Of a stretch of 64,000 nt of DNA, positions 52,831 to 64,000 are shown piece by piece. The position numbers were made by a program, and so were the translations under genes. This DNA is from Desmodesmus armatus (lineage: Eukaryota > Chlorophyta > Chlorophyceae > Sphaeropleales > Scenedesmaceae). The stretch spans positions 87,902 through 151,901 of the forward strand of contig VIIQ02000207.1 of the NCBI GenBank assembly GCA_007449985.2, written 5' to 3'. The notes beneath the pieces were generated by a model. It had not been told where the DNA came from. It did not search any database and worked only from the letters and a program-made list of their open reading frames with translations. The number at the start of each line of letters is the position of its first letter. Within the stretch, counting starts at the first letter, position 1.

Positions 52831-55317
52831 ATGGAAGTTGCGCCGGGGGTGGTCGTCAGGCCACTCTACTGCGATGAGGGGCGAGAAGTGATGAAAGTGG
52901 ATGTTTCCTGGCCTAATGGCTCCATCACCCAGCTGGCCGTGAAGTACTGGGGCCCTGACAGGCTGACAGGAGGCAACTCAGCACAGGTTAGAGCTGCTGC
53001 AGTGCTGCAGGAAAACTGCTGTCAGCAGCACAGCTATTGTCCCACAGCAATGCTTATGTGGCAGCCACGTGGACAGAAGAAGAGCCTTGGCTGCCTGTCT
53101 GGCACAACCTGCTGCTGTTGCTCATCCCCGCTGCTGTTTGTTGCTGTTTGCTGCCCTGCTGCTGTGCTGCTGCTGCTGCTGCTTACAGGTTTTCAACGAG
53201 GTCCGTGCCAGCATGTCCCCCCTGGCCAGCAGCCACTTCCTGGTGCTGCCCCTCCACACCAGCATCAGCAGGGAGGGGGGCATGACCATGGTGTACCCCT
53301 TTGCAGGCAACAGCATGGACCGTGTGTGTGAAACACTGAGGGAGTCACCCAAGCAGCCACTTGCTGAAGGGGAGCTCAGTCATGAGTTCCTGCTGCAGAG
53401 CATCCTGGCACAGATGGCTACATCAGTCTTGATGACCCTGCAGAAGCTGGGGGCACAGAAACCCAAGGTGAGCTGCACCCCCCCCCCCCCCCCCCGGGTA
53501 GCCTCACACCAACACCCCCCACCCTGTGGATATCGCAGTGCCCAAGTTTCTATCTTGGGCACTGCGGTGAGGACAGGCAGCAGGCAAGTTTCTATCTTGC
53601 CTGCTGCCTGTCATGCCCCCCCCCCCCCATCGCACTCTGCTTTGCCTTGCTGGTCCCCCCCCCCGGGGGCCCTTCCTTCTGCACCCCCTCCCCTTCCTAC
53701 GTCTGTTACACGCATCTACTCCATGTAGTCCTGTCACTGAGGTGCGGAGGTACCCACACACCATGAGCACCGGCGTGCTGGCCAGTTCTCCAGCTTTACG
53801 TCCCTGTGGACCCAACAGGTGTACGGGGATGTCAAGCTTGAGGACTGGCCAACAAGTCAGGGCTCATGGTGTCTGGGTACGCCTGCACCTCTGACATATG
53901 CATGACATTGAATTGTCCGACTCTGGCCGCCAGAGGGGCCCATCCTGCTCCCCCCTTCTGCACCCCCTCTCCCCTTCTTCTGTTTACCCCCCCCCCCCCC
54001 AGGCCAGCAAATCTCCATTGCCGAGCACGCCTTGCACTCCATCCCCCCATCTTGTCCCTTCAGACCAAAGTGCACAGGATGACACGCTTACATTTTGGGG
54101 TAATCCCCCCCTCCCCACAGCCTGCCCCCCCCCCCCCCCGCGCCAGTAAGACACCCCCCCCCCCCCGCCGCCCCCCTGGAGGTCAAGCCACACACGCTAG
54201 CTACGCATGTATGCCTGACACAGCCCCCCTCCCCTGTTGCTCCCCCCCTTCTGTTTCTTCAGGCTTGGGTTCACCGTGACGTCAAGCTGGAGAACCTGTT
54301 GCTTGGTGAGGACGGTCTCATCCGCCTGGCTGACTTTGGCTCCCTGTGTGAAGCGGGTGACAGCAGCACAGCCCACGACCCAACTTACTTCCCACCAGAC
54401 TGGGCAGCACTGCTGACAGACGGCCGCCACGTGTGTGAGGAGCCTGGCGCCCTGGCAGCAGCAAACACACCCTGATCGACCTGAGGGGGCTGGGCATGGC
54501 ACTACTCAAGGGATACGCAGGTGGGGGGGCGGTGTGACGTGCGGGACACCTCTCTGATTGGCGCTGTCTCTCACACGGCATGTTACCACCACACTGTTGC
54601 TGTGTAGGAAGCTGGCATGGCCTGCCTGATTGTCACAGATCAGATTTACAGCTACAGCTAAAGCTACAAGGTACACCCAAGATGTAACTTCAAGGCTTCT
54701 CACAATGCAGCAGTCACAGTGCATGGTGTGTAAGCTGGGACTGTCACACGCTCACATGCCTGAGTCCCCACATGACTTTGTACAAGCAGCCGGAGCAACC
54801 AGCAAATCAGTCAAGCATGTGCTGCATGGTGGCTGCTGTCACACAACATCCTTCAAGCGCTGAGTGCTCAGTGTCTGTGTGTTCCTGTCTGCATGTGACT
54901 CTACCTGCAGGCCGCCTGCCTGACGAGGTGGCACTGGAGACTGCGGGGCTCTACAGCAGCAGCAGCAGCAGCAGCAGCGATGGGGGTCCGTTCACCGCTC
55001 AGGAGAGGGCCCGTCTGTGTCGCATCGCCTCCCACGACTGGGCGGCCAGCATCGACGCCCTCATCCCTTTAGACACCGCCCCCTCCCTCAACGCCTTCAC
55101 CAAGCTACTGCTGGGCCCCAGTGCGTCCCTGCCCCCCCTGGCCACCCTGCTGCAGCACCCCTTCATCAAGCCAGTGCACAGGCACGTGCTGGACACAGCG
55201 CGCAAGGCCAGGCAGACATGGCTGGCACACACAGCGGCCTCCAGGGCGGCTGCAGGGAGGGTGCTGACACCCCTGGCCTGCCTAGACAACCTGCTGCTCA
55301 TGGCTCACCGCAACGGC

Positions 55318-55351
<34 letters not shown>

Positions 55352-55540
55352 TCCCTCCACTCAGCCAGCAGTTTGAGCTGCTGTCCCAGCAGTACCACAT
55401 GAGCAAGGCAGCAATGCCTCAGTGCACTGCCACTGGCCCTGCCAGCTGGCAGGAGCACCTGCAGCTGCTGTCAGACCAACTCTGCAACAGGGCAGCACAA
55501 CTGCCGCTGGAGCTGCAGGAGTGGAAGCAGCAGTACCAGT

Positions 55541-55606
<66 letters not shown>

Positions 55607-55845
55607 GGCAGCAGCAGGGCCTGGCTGCTGAGGCTGCCGCCCTCACACCTATCTCAGGTGATGGCAGTCAGTCACCCCTTACAAAGGATGACGTCTCCTA
55701 CAGCAGCAGCCACAGCAGCAGTGTGACCACACCCACACACACAGAGGCCAAGCCAGCAGCCATACCTATTGACTATGAGGCCCCCTTTGCACAGGTTGAC
55801 AGCACCGGCAGCCACAGCAGCACTGAAGCTGACAAGGACACAGCC

Positions 55846-55890
<45 letters not shown>

Positions 55891-56039
55891 GCGTTCTTGC
55901 AGCCCCCCTCACCACCACCTGCAGCAGCGTCAGTCCAGTCACCAGGTGCAGTTGTGTCAGATGATGTGCTGCCAGAGCTAAACACACCAAGGATACTGGA
56001 CACTGTCACAGCAGCAGCACCAGCACCAGCACCAGCACT

Positions 56040-56081
<42 letters not shown>

Positions 56082-56953
56082 GAAGTCCACAAAGCTGTCA
56101 GCAGCGGCGGCCCCATTCACACCCACCAACAGCCCCTCTGCAGCCACAGCTGCAGCAAACAAGGGCTGGTCACTGGCTGCTGTGCACACCACCAACAGCA
56201 GCAGCAGCAGCTCTGTTGCTGCATTCTCACCAGACAGCATGTGCAGCATGCACACCAGCACACCTGGATCAACAGCAAGCTGGGGTTTGGCACAGACTGT
56301 AGACACTACCAGCCGCAGCAGCAGCAGCAGCAGCAGCAGCGCAAGTGCTTCTTCTTCTTCAAGTGTCGAGCTTGTCCAGAGCGCCATGCCGGACAGCCAC
56401 CCTGCACCTGCAGCAACGTTCAGCCTGTCAGCAGCAACTGCTGACAATGCCGGCAGAAACTTGCTGAACATGTTGACCAGCAGCAGCAGAAGCAGCAGTA
56501 GTAACAGCAGCAGCAGGCCCGTTGCCACTTTAACCCCATCTGCTGCCAGCAGTGCCCAGTGTGGCATGCATGGCAGTCCCCCTGCAGCTGCAACAGGTTC
56601 GGGTTTCAGAGTTGCAGTCACTGACGCAACTGGCAGCACCAACAGCAGCAGCAGAAGCAGCAGCAGCCCAGCTGCTGAGCTTTGAAGTGTTGCCAGTGCC
56701 CATCTGGACACTCCTCCTTCATCTGTGTCGACTTGCTGCCTGTCAGCAGCAACTGGTGACACTGCCGGCAGGAAGCTGCTAAACATGCTAAACAGGAAGA
56801 GTAGCAGCAGCATCAAGAGCAGCAGCAGCAGCAGCAGCAACAGCAGGCCCGTTGCTGCTTTCGCATCTGCTAGCAGTGCCCAATGTGGCAATTCCCCTGC
56901 AGCTGTAGCAGGTTGGAGTCTGTCACTGAAAGTAGTGAATACTGTGACCAGCA

Positions 56954-57008
<55 letters not shown>

Positions 57009-57129
57009 GAGCCACCTAGCTGCTGCTCTCTCTTGCATTGCCAGTGCCCAGTGCAGCAAGCACAGCAGCACATACGCAGCTGCAGCTAGCTGTGGTATGG
57101 CAGCAACATCTGTTCAAACAATTGTTGCA

Positions 57130-57162
<33 letters not shown>

Positions 57163-57687
57163 TCTGTTGGTGCTGCGTCAGGTGCAGACAGGACCCAGCT
57201 GAGTGTGAACAGCAGCACTGGACAGTCAGTGCCCCCCACAGCCCCTGGACAGCCCAAGCACCGTAACCGTAGGCAGTGCAGGGCTTGGCCCCAGCAGCAG
57301 CACATCATGCCAGTGCAGCAACAGCTACAACAGCAGCAACAGCACTTTAGACTGCAACTTGCGGCACAGCAGCAGCAGCAGCAGCAGCAACAAAACGGGG
57401 GTCAAGCAGGGCAATGTCAGCAGCTGCAGCAGCAGCAGCAGCATGGCCCACAGCTGGGCGGCTGGCAGCAGCAGCGGCGTCGCCGCAACTACGGCACCTC
57501 AAACGGCCCAGCACCCTGGCAGCAAGCACAGCCAGGGCGCAACCCTCCCAACCAGCCACAGCAGCAGCAGCCCAACCGCCAATCACACTCTGCTGCAGCA
57601 GTCAAGCCTGCAAACGGCATGGCAAGCTACAGGCGTGCCCACCGCGGCGGCAGCAGTGGCCCGCAGGGACGTCAGGCCTCCCTGTGA
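52831..57687 (+). CDS. Ser/Thr protein kinase with long polyQ/polySer tail, with a frame break and an internal TGA
   Basis: Exons 52831-52986, 53189-53467, 54263-54520, 54911-56685, then the same frame continues past one TGA (56683-56685) to 57687. Kinase signs: LAVKYW with the ATP-binding Lys, HRDVKLENLLL (catalytic loop), LADFGS (DFG), a short activation segment DPTYFPPDW and C-lobe helices (DLRGLGMALLKG, LLQHPFIKP). A Gly-rich loop is not obvious. The third exon needs one base more or less near 54465 to pass from its first part into LIDLRG. After the catalytic domain come a Q23-type run, poly(S), poly(A), internal repeats (SLSAATADNAGRNLLNML versus CLSAATGDTAGRKLLNML) and a basic tail RRRRNYG. 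The TGA lies inside one such repeat. Substrate unknown; possibly mutated or mis-assembled. Confidence 0.78.
53534..53612. repeat. Two perfect hairpins sharing the loop TTTCTAT
   Basis: Hairpin 1: arms 53534-53546 and 53554-53566 (13 bp, CGCAGTGCCCAAG). Hairpin 2: arms 53572-53588 and 53596-53612 (17 bp, GACAGGCAGCAGGCAAG). Both have the same 13-base core AAGTTTCTATCTT but unrelated outer stems. They lie in intron 2 of the kinase gene. Confidence 0.95.
53734..53895. repeat. Long foldback (about 73-bp arms) in a kinase intron
   Basis: Bases 53734-53810 are about 80% reverse-complementary to 53821-53895 (shared blocks GAGGTGC, GTACCCA, ACACCATGAGC, TGGCCAGT, AGCTT), with about 10 bases between. 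It could form an intronic stem-loop. Confidence 0.85.
55545..55605 (+). repeat. (CAG)n tract coding polyglutamine in the kinase
   Basis: About 20 consecutive CAG codons; two shorter polyQ tracts lie at 55848-55887 and 57367-57390, and a polyserine/CAG tract at 56958-57006. Confidence 0.9.
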
Positions 57688-60337
57688 AGTACTGGGTACT
57701 GGGGATGGCTGAGATGAGTCATGATGACCCTCTCAGCACATGCTTGTGGTGATCTGTTTGCCTTGTCCTCCAAGCAGCAGGCGGTGCCAGCACAGCAGTG
57801 TGGGTGTGTCAGTCAGTTACACCAGATGAAAACAGTCGGCAGGCGCCCCTGGCCACCAGCTGGGACAGACGACAGCTGACAGCCAGGCAGGCCATCATTA
57901 GTGCATCGTCCTCTTGATGGCCCAGCACTGGCGTCACTTACATCATATATCAGCAGTCGGCAGGCGCCCCTGGCCATCTGTATGGGGCCAGGGCCCTGAG
58001 CAACGCCAGCAGCGGGGCGTGAGTGGATATCCTCAGCGACCCCCTGGCACATATTGGCAGCAGGGATAATTGTTGAAGATACAGGCTGCAGTGACAGCAG
58101 CGGCTGCGGTGTGCGGGTTGATGTGCCCTTAGCGGGGCTGCCCTGCATAACCCTTCTGCCATATGTATCTTTGTGTGTTGTGTATGTTGCGCAGTGATTG
58201 CAGTGGCGGCGGGGGCAAGTTGACGCGCCATGTACGGCGCTGGCCTGCACACTCTATGTGGCCCAAGGGTTGCTTTGTGTCGGTTTGCACCCAGTCAGGG
58301 GGTGCGCTGGGTGCTGGTCTTTCTTACGCCCTGTGCACCCAGCGGATGGGATGGTTGCGGGACATATTGTTGGCTGAAATGACTGATTGCTGATTCAGGC
58401 TGGATTGTTTTGGGTGATGGGTGATGTCGCAGGCCTGGGTGATGGTCAGAGTTGTATGTGGCGGCGTGTGTGTTGGCGTGACAACTACTGTGTGCTTTGG
58501 GGCCCGGCATCCGTTTGAATTTATCTTGAACTGTTCTGTGCTGAACTGGGAGCGGGGCCGCAGGTGCACGTGCAAAGGCTGGTTGGCATTTGCTGCAACC
58601 ATATGTAACATCACTTCCTAGATCAAAGGTGCCCATGCTCGACTGATGCTGGATGTTGTGTATAGCACAGGTGCCTGCGAGTGACTGCTGCTGATACTTT
58701 TGCGGCTACACACCACTGGCTGATATGATGTCTGCTGGGGGTTGCATATTGTCTGCAGCGGGGGGGGGGGGGGGGGGGGGGGGCGTATCACTGGGTGAAC
58801 ACACCACACTGCCAAGCGTCTATACGTAACAGTCACAGTTGCAGTATTTGGTTCAGCAAAAGCTGAGCAACCCACAAGGGACCAGGAAAGAAACCAGGCA
58901 CCCCTAGAACAGCATCAAAAGCTATACGTCGCATACTGTGTTGCAGGGGCTCACTCTTGCCGTGGTTGCTACTGAGAGGGCAGCACCCAGTGAAGGATAC
59001 ACATATGCTCTGGTCCTAGCCTTTGAGGTGCGCAGCTGCAGGCCCTCACAGCAGCTGCCGCCTACTGCAAAGCCTGGAGGAGGGCCTGCCAACGTGTAAG
59101 TGATGTGGGTATGCTTGCTACTGAGCGCAAGGGGCTGCAGGAACCTCCCACACCACAACAAGGTTGGGGCCTGTGGCACTACCGACGGCAGTGAAGCCGC
59201 GGCTGGTGGAGAGCGCATACCCGAACGCCCCTCCCAATCCCACCCTCACGATTAGATCAAAACAAACCCAAAGGCACTTATCAGCTGCAGGATTGGGTGA
59301 GACAGACTGCCCATGATTACCAGGTGGTGTTGATGGAAGTGCTATGCTTTGAGTTGTAATCAATGTGTTCTCACCTGGCGCCTGAGCCTGGGCTGGGCTG
59401 CCCCCCTCCACGCAAGCCAGTCAGCTGGAGCCTGCAGGCATATAGATAGCTACTGCTGCGCCATAATGGTGCTCCAGTGGATGTTCACGACTCTCGTGCA
59501 GATTTGGATAACTGTAAGGGCTCCTCTGCCTCCACTGTGCACAGGCAGCTGCAGTGCGCTCCAGCTGAGACTGCTGCCATGCCTCTGCTGTTCATCAGGG
59601 TGGTGTGAGCAACGTAATATAGAAAAGAATGTGTTACAGATGCTATCTGAGCAGTCAGGTCCCTGCTGCTGGAGCCAGAGGCACAGCTTTTCGAAGTCCG
59701 AAGTTGACAGATCAGTTACCATTTGTCTTCTGATGCTGAAGTTTGAGCGGATGGAGCAGTGAGAAGCAAAATTCGCCAGAAATTGTCGCATAATGCTGAT
59801 TTTGCTTATGCTTGACCGTTCATGGCCAAGCATGACGGGCATGACCAATGGCAAGCTTTTTGACGTGTTCCGTTCCTGCATGCCATGCAAACAACTATCT
59901 GATCTCTACTGCGTTCCTACGGACGCTTGACGGCTATGCGGCAATGATGCTGTCGAGTTGCTGTATCAACCAAGATCTATATGCTTTGATGCCACCATGA
60001 CCCAAGCGACCAGGTCGCCGGCATTTCGTATAGCTCCAAGTTATCATGAATGCGTCAGAACCTCGGCCGTCTCGCCCAGTCATGCGCTGACAGCATTTCA
60101 GTAGGCGACACCCACATGCAGCAACAGCAACACCCCTGAATGCGTTCCCAATGGGGTTTTGACAGTGCTCACAGCTTTACCCTGATCAAAAGACCTTCCT
60201 ACAGGAGACATATCTGACATACACAACAGCAGCAGCAACCCAGCAGCTACAGCAGCATTGCAACAGCAGCGGGTGGTCCTTCAGCACAAACACAGCAGCA
60301 GGAGCAGCAGCGGCATACGCCAACGCAGTCCAGCACC
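57688..60337. other. Intergenic host DNA between the kinase and the TRPV-like locus
   Basis: No gene recognised. Contains repeat copy B (57860-58195) and a G25 homopolymer at about 58760-58783. A CAG-rich stretch at 60230-60335 is in frame with the first TRPV-like exon and may be its 5' coding extension. Confidence 0.5.
57860..58195. repeat. Dispersed ~340-bp repeat, copy B
   Basis: Partner of 47508-47850 with the same block order; about 80-85% identical by eye with small indels. The AGTCGGCAGGCGCCCCTGGCCA segment is duplicated inside this copy. Confidence 0.9.
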
Positions 60338-63300
60338 ATGATGCTGCCAGATATGGATCACTTGATGCCCCGGGTCCGGGGTGGTGAGGCCCACAGTCCC
60401 TCCAGTGCCCCCCGTGTTGTTGCCAGCAGCACCAATGTTGTGCAGCAGGCACGGCTCATGGACTCTGCTGGAACAGCCTGGCACGCAGTCAAGTGCGGCA
60501 ACCTGGAGGTGCAGGGGGGGGGGGGGGGGGGAGTGCGGTGGTGTGTGTGTGTGTGTGTGGGGGGGGGGGGGATGGCAGTGGCGGTGGCAGTGGGGTAGAG
60601 GGGTGGGCGGGTGGTGTTTTTCAGAGGGGGGGGGGGGTGGAAGAAGGAGGTGTGCATGGCCTGGCACACAGTCAAGTGCGGCAACCTGGAGGTGAGGGTG
60701 TGTGTGTTGACACATGACTTGTGTGTGTGTGTGTGGGGGGGGGGGGGCAGCAGCAGCAGCAGCAGCAGGGGGAGGGGCGTGATGTAGGGAGGTGTGCATG
60801 TCTTCAGAAAGGGTGGGGTGTTGGGAGTGTGTGTATGTGCCTGACTGTGTGTGGTGGTGGTGGTGGTGGTGGGGGGCCGCGTGGAGGTTGGGGTTGATGG
60901 TGGTGTGCGGGGGGTAGTGGTGAGGGGGGGGGGGGGGGGGGGAAGTCAGGGAGTGTTGGAGTTGTCAGTGCGAGGCAACGTGGAGGTGGAGGCAGGACAG
61001 CAGCAGCAGCAGTCGCAGCTGCTGCTGGTTGTAGTGGTGTACATGTCCCGAGGGAGTCCTGTTTGTTGGGCACCTTGGGGGTGGGGGGGTGGGTGGTGGG
61101 TGGGTGGTGGTGGTGGGTGGGTGGGTGGGTGGGTGGTGTGGGGGGGGGGGGGGGGGGGGGGGGCAGCAACGCCTGCAGCAGGTGCACCACTGCTGAGCAG
61201 CATGGACTGGAAAGACTTGTGGGGGGATCCCGGGGGGGGGGGGGTGAAGACATGCATGCTGCCGTTTATGTGTTCTGAGCGATGCACCTGTGATTGGATC
61301 ACACATGCGCCGCGCAAGTAAGGGCCTTCCTATTTGGGAGCAACAACAGCAGCAGCAGCAGCAGCAGCAACAGCAACAGCACGCCTCAAGTAGCACACGG
61401 CAGCAGCAGCACTACCAGCAGAAGCAGCAGCAGTGGCAGGAGCAGGCAGGCAGCAGGAGCAGCATCCTCACAGTTGCGACCGGGGTTATTGGCGACAGTG
61501 GTCTTCATGGAACTATGTTGGTAGCAGAGGGGTGTGCATGCACCCTGTTGCAGTTGGGGTTTTACCACTGGGCGCTCCACTCTTCATGGTCGATGAAGGG
61601 GGGGGCGGGGGAGTGGGGTGGTGGAACGGTGGGGGGTGGGTGTCAAGCATGGCTTTGCAACACTGTCACACTTGAGGTCCTGTGTGAGTGCTATCAGCTC
61701 ATGCCTTGTGTTCCTATCTTGCCAGTCACCTACTACCTGTCCTTATTATCTCCTTTCATGTCACATCAAGCAAAACCCACTATTCAAACAAATATCAGCT
61801 GTTTCCTAACCACTCAGTCCCCCGCCCAAGTCCACCATGACTGTTCCCAATTGCCCCCCCCCCCCCCCCGCCGCCCCCCTCCCCACTTCCTGCAGATGAT
61901 CATGAAGCTGTTCCCCAGCCGCTCCAACATGCCCCCCCTCCATATGTCCAGCAAGCTTCCATAAATGCTGAAGTTACACCCCCCCCCCCCTTCTCCCCCC
62001 CCCTCCCCCTTCCTGCAGATGATCACGAAGCTGTTCCCCAACCGCTCCAACGTGTACCAGAAGGGTCCTGTGGGTGAGAACGTGCTGCACTGGGCCATGC
62101 TGCTCAACACACCAAGCACTCTCGCCATCACAAGGTTCCTGGTCAAGATGTTTGGGGCACAGCTGGTCAATACCCCATACAGGTATGTTTACGGGGGTTA
62201 AGGGGGGCTCTCAAGCGGTTCGTGTGGGGATGGGCCAGCACAGAGTTTGGGGGCGGGGGGGGGGGTGGTTATGGGGCTTTCTAAGGTTTTTTTGTTGTTG
62301 GTCTGTGAGGGAGAAGTTGCTCCAACACACCAAGCACACTCGCCATCACGAGGTTCCTGGTCAAGATGTTTGTGGCACAGCTGGTCAACACACCCATACA
62401 GGTAAGAGGGGTTTGGGGGGGGGTGTCTTTGGGGGGCTGCATCCCCAGAGTGTATGTGGGGGATGGGCCGCACTGCGCAGGGCTGGTGATTTGGTTCGCC
62501 CGGAGATGAGAACTTTTGTGATTTGTGTTTTTGTGTGTGTGTGTATGTGTGTGTGTGTGTGTGGGGGGGGGGGGGTATGCTGCTAACACGCGCACCACAT
62601 GCATCACCTGCCCTTCTCACAACTTATGACTCCCCTGCCCCCCCCCCTCAACACACAGGAGCGTCGTTCCCTGCCACGACCCCCTGGCCCGTATGAGGGT
62701 CAGACTGCGCTGCACATCGCCATCGTCAACAGGGACATGGACATGGTCAAGTTCCTGGTGCAGGTGGGCGGGGGGCTCAGGGTGTGGGACATAACTCTCA
62801 GCCTCTTCAAGTAGTCCGTACAGTAAAGGGAGCGTTGACTGTACTACCTTGCAGGTCATACACACACAGCGGGGGGGGGGGCAGCATGGTCTTACCTGCT
62901 GTCCCCCCCCCCCTCAAAACCTACCAAATCACATTTGCAAGCGTCAATCTTCCTGAACTCAAGGTCGTCCGACGATGTTGTGTTTATGTGTCTTCCTGCC
63001 CTGCAGCATGGTGCTGACGTGTTGGTCGTGCGTGGCACCTTCTTCCGCCACGACGGTCCCCACCTACTATGGGGTTTCCCCTCAGCTTTGCGGTGTGCAC
63101 GGTCAGAGGGACGTGGTGGCATACCTCATACGACATGGGGCACAGGTGGGGGGGGGGGCAGTGACTAAGACACTTACGGCAACACTGGTGCCGACCCCAT
63201 CAACCCCTCCTGCCTGATACCTACCCCCATCCTTTGTACAGCCTAATAATCAACGCACCATGTACAACAATACAAGTGCTGAGTTGTTACACCCCCCCCC

Positions 63301-63866
63301 CCCCTTCTCCCTGCCTCCCCCCCTCCCTCCTGTCACCGCAGCCCAACAGTGACCTTGACATTACGGCAACACAAGTCCTGACACCAATCAACCTCCGCGC
63401 TTTTCCTGCTTGTTTGCAAGCCCCTCTTTGTACAGCCTAACAGTTGTCAACCCGCACTGCAACACAAGTCTTCTAACCCGAGCCCCTCTTTCCCCTGTCT
63501 GCATCCCCCCCCCCCCTCCTCTGTCACCGCAACCCAACAGTGACCGTGACACGTACGCAACACTGCGCTGCACATGTCAGTCATCCACGAGCAGAAGGAC
63601 ATGTACGACTTCCTCGTCGACATATGCGGAGCAAGCCCCGAGGTGGGTAGGAGGGGCGGGGGTTGCCACACGGGTTGTTTGGGTGGTTGGGAGGGTGGAT
63701 GGGGTGGGGTGCAAACAGGTTTCTCATGCTGCAATCATGAACAGTGCGCCAGTCATTGGTCGGGCTGTTACTTAATGTTCAGCCAGTGGGAGGGGCGTGC
63801 CATAGTAAAGCCGGTGTGGTGTGAAGGGACGGACATGTACGACGTCTTCGTAGACATTTGCCCGAG
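60338..63866 (+). pseudogene. TRPV-like ankyrin-repeat channel, N-terminal exons with partial duplications and frameshifts (incomplete)
   Basis: Recognisable pieces in order: 60338-60508 (first in-frame ATG; ends AWHAVKCGNLE); 62019-62182 (MITKLFPNRSN, GENVLHWAMLLN); 62659-62763 (PYEGQTALHIAIVNRDMDMVK); 63007-63145 (HGADV..GTFFR, then TYYG, FPLSFAVCT and GQRDVVAYL in three successive frames); 63541-63642 (NTALHMSVIHEQKDMYDFLVD after one missing base). This order is that of the TRPV ankyrin domain that precedes a six-helix cation channel, which would lie beyond the window. Exon-like fragments are duplicated at 60655-60691, 61896-61964, 62318-62402, 63337-63384 and 63829-63866. Either a pseudogene or a badly assembled repeat-rich gene; the ankyrin/TRPV relation is clear, function not. 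Confidence 0.72.
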
Positions 63867-63953
63867 GTGGGGATTGTGGTGTGTGGTGGTGGGGGGGGGG
63901 CTTGCATGTGTGGTGGTGGTAGTGGGGGAAGGGCGGGGGAGGGGGGGGGGGGG
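60517..63953. repeat. Dense field of long G/C homopolymers and GT/GGT tracts
   Basis: G or C runs of 10-23 bases occur every few hundred bases (for example 60925-60942, 61141-61163, 61855-61869, 62871-62881), almost always in the introns of the TRPV-like locus and often directly before an acceptor. Such runs can form G-quadruplexes and are error-prone in assembly. Confidence 0.85.
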
Positions 63954-64000
63954 CAGGCAGCATCAAGCGCTCCTTGCTGCAGTGCCTGCCAGGTGGCCAG

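Noticed and set aside
53821..53880. Possible duplicate HRDVKLEN-like kinase exon (GDVKLED)
   Set aside because: The stretch is the right arm of a long foldback; the resemblance to the catalytic loop is short and the frame breaks at once.
55773..57071. 432-residue minus-strand poly-Leu frame
   Set aside because: Antisense of CAG/AGC repeats in the kinase tail (CTG reads Leu); not a membrane protein.
1..64000. CRISPR array, tRNA or rRNA genes
   Set aside because: No regularly spaced repeats with unique spacers; the only tRNA-like promoter boxes belong to the SINE; no rRNA-like sequence recognised.

Overview
The window looks like nuclear DNA of a green alga (chlorophyte) carrying an integrated, decaying virus. 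Evidence for the host: moderately GC-rich, TGC-rich sequence; many GT-AG introns with TGCAG acceptors and one GC-AG intron; CAG/polyQ tracts; a plant-type tandem CCCH zinc-finger gene; and an ankyrin protein with a plausible chloroplast transit peptide. The species cannot be fixed from the sequence.

Layout. 1-3472: no gene recognised. 3473-6362 (minus): seven-exon AKR2-like ankyrin/STI1 protein. 6611-23165: an AT-rich element bounded by inverted repeats built from a 9-bp unit. It encodes a tyrosine recombinase, a fibre with an S74 chaperone domain, a double jelly-roll-type major capsid protein (MCP), two adenine methyltransferases, a packaging ATPase, a penton-like protein, an SF3/D5 helicase and about a dozen small proteins. 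This is the gene set of a Polinton-like virus (PLV) or virophage relative. 23650-27080 (plus): eight-exon, membrane-anchored cysteine-synthase-like gene. The virus therefore sits between two divergent host genes that would otherwise be about 0.7 kb apart. 27081-34325: no gene recognised, but a 760-bp Tc1/mariner-like MITE and a 137-bp tandem duplication. 34326-36338 (minus): plant-type CCCH tandem zinc-finger protein. 36339-52830: no gene recognised, many repeats and foldbacks. 52831-57687 (plus): Ser/Thr kinase with long polyQ/polyS tails. 60338-63866 (plus): TRPV-like ankyrin exons with many partial exon duplications and frameshifts, running off the window.

The virus has a mixed state. Integrase, MCP, both methyltransferases and the penton-like gene are open. 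Fibre, ATPase and helicase each carry one in-frame TAA (each where Gln would fit) and one frameshift. Several small genes carry single frameshifts. The MCP contains one clearly delimited group I intron (P1 and P10 can be drawn and splicing restores the frame exactly), and a second group I core lies at its 3' end. Another virion gene is split by a 341-bp tRNA-derived SINE with a perfect 14-bp target duplication, so host retroposition continued after integration. A 37-bp perfect inverted repeat next to the helicase is a candidate replication origin. Some single-base frameshifts lie in homopolymers and could be assembly errors.
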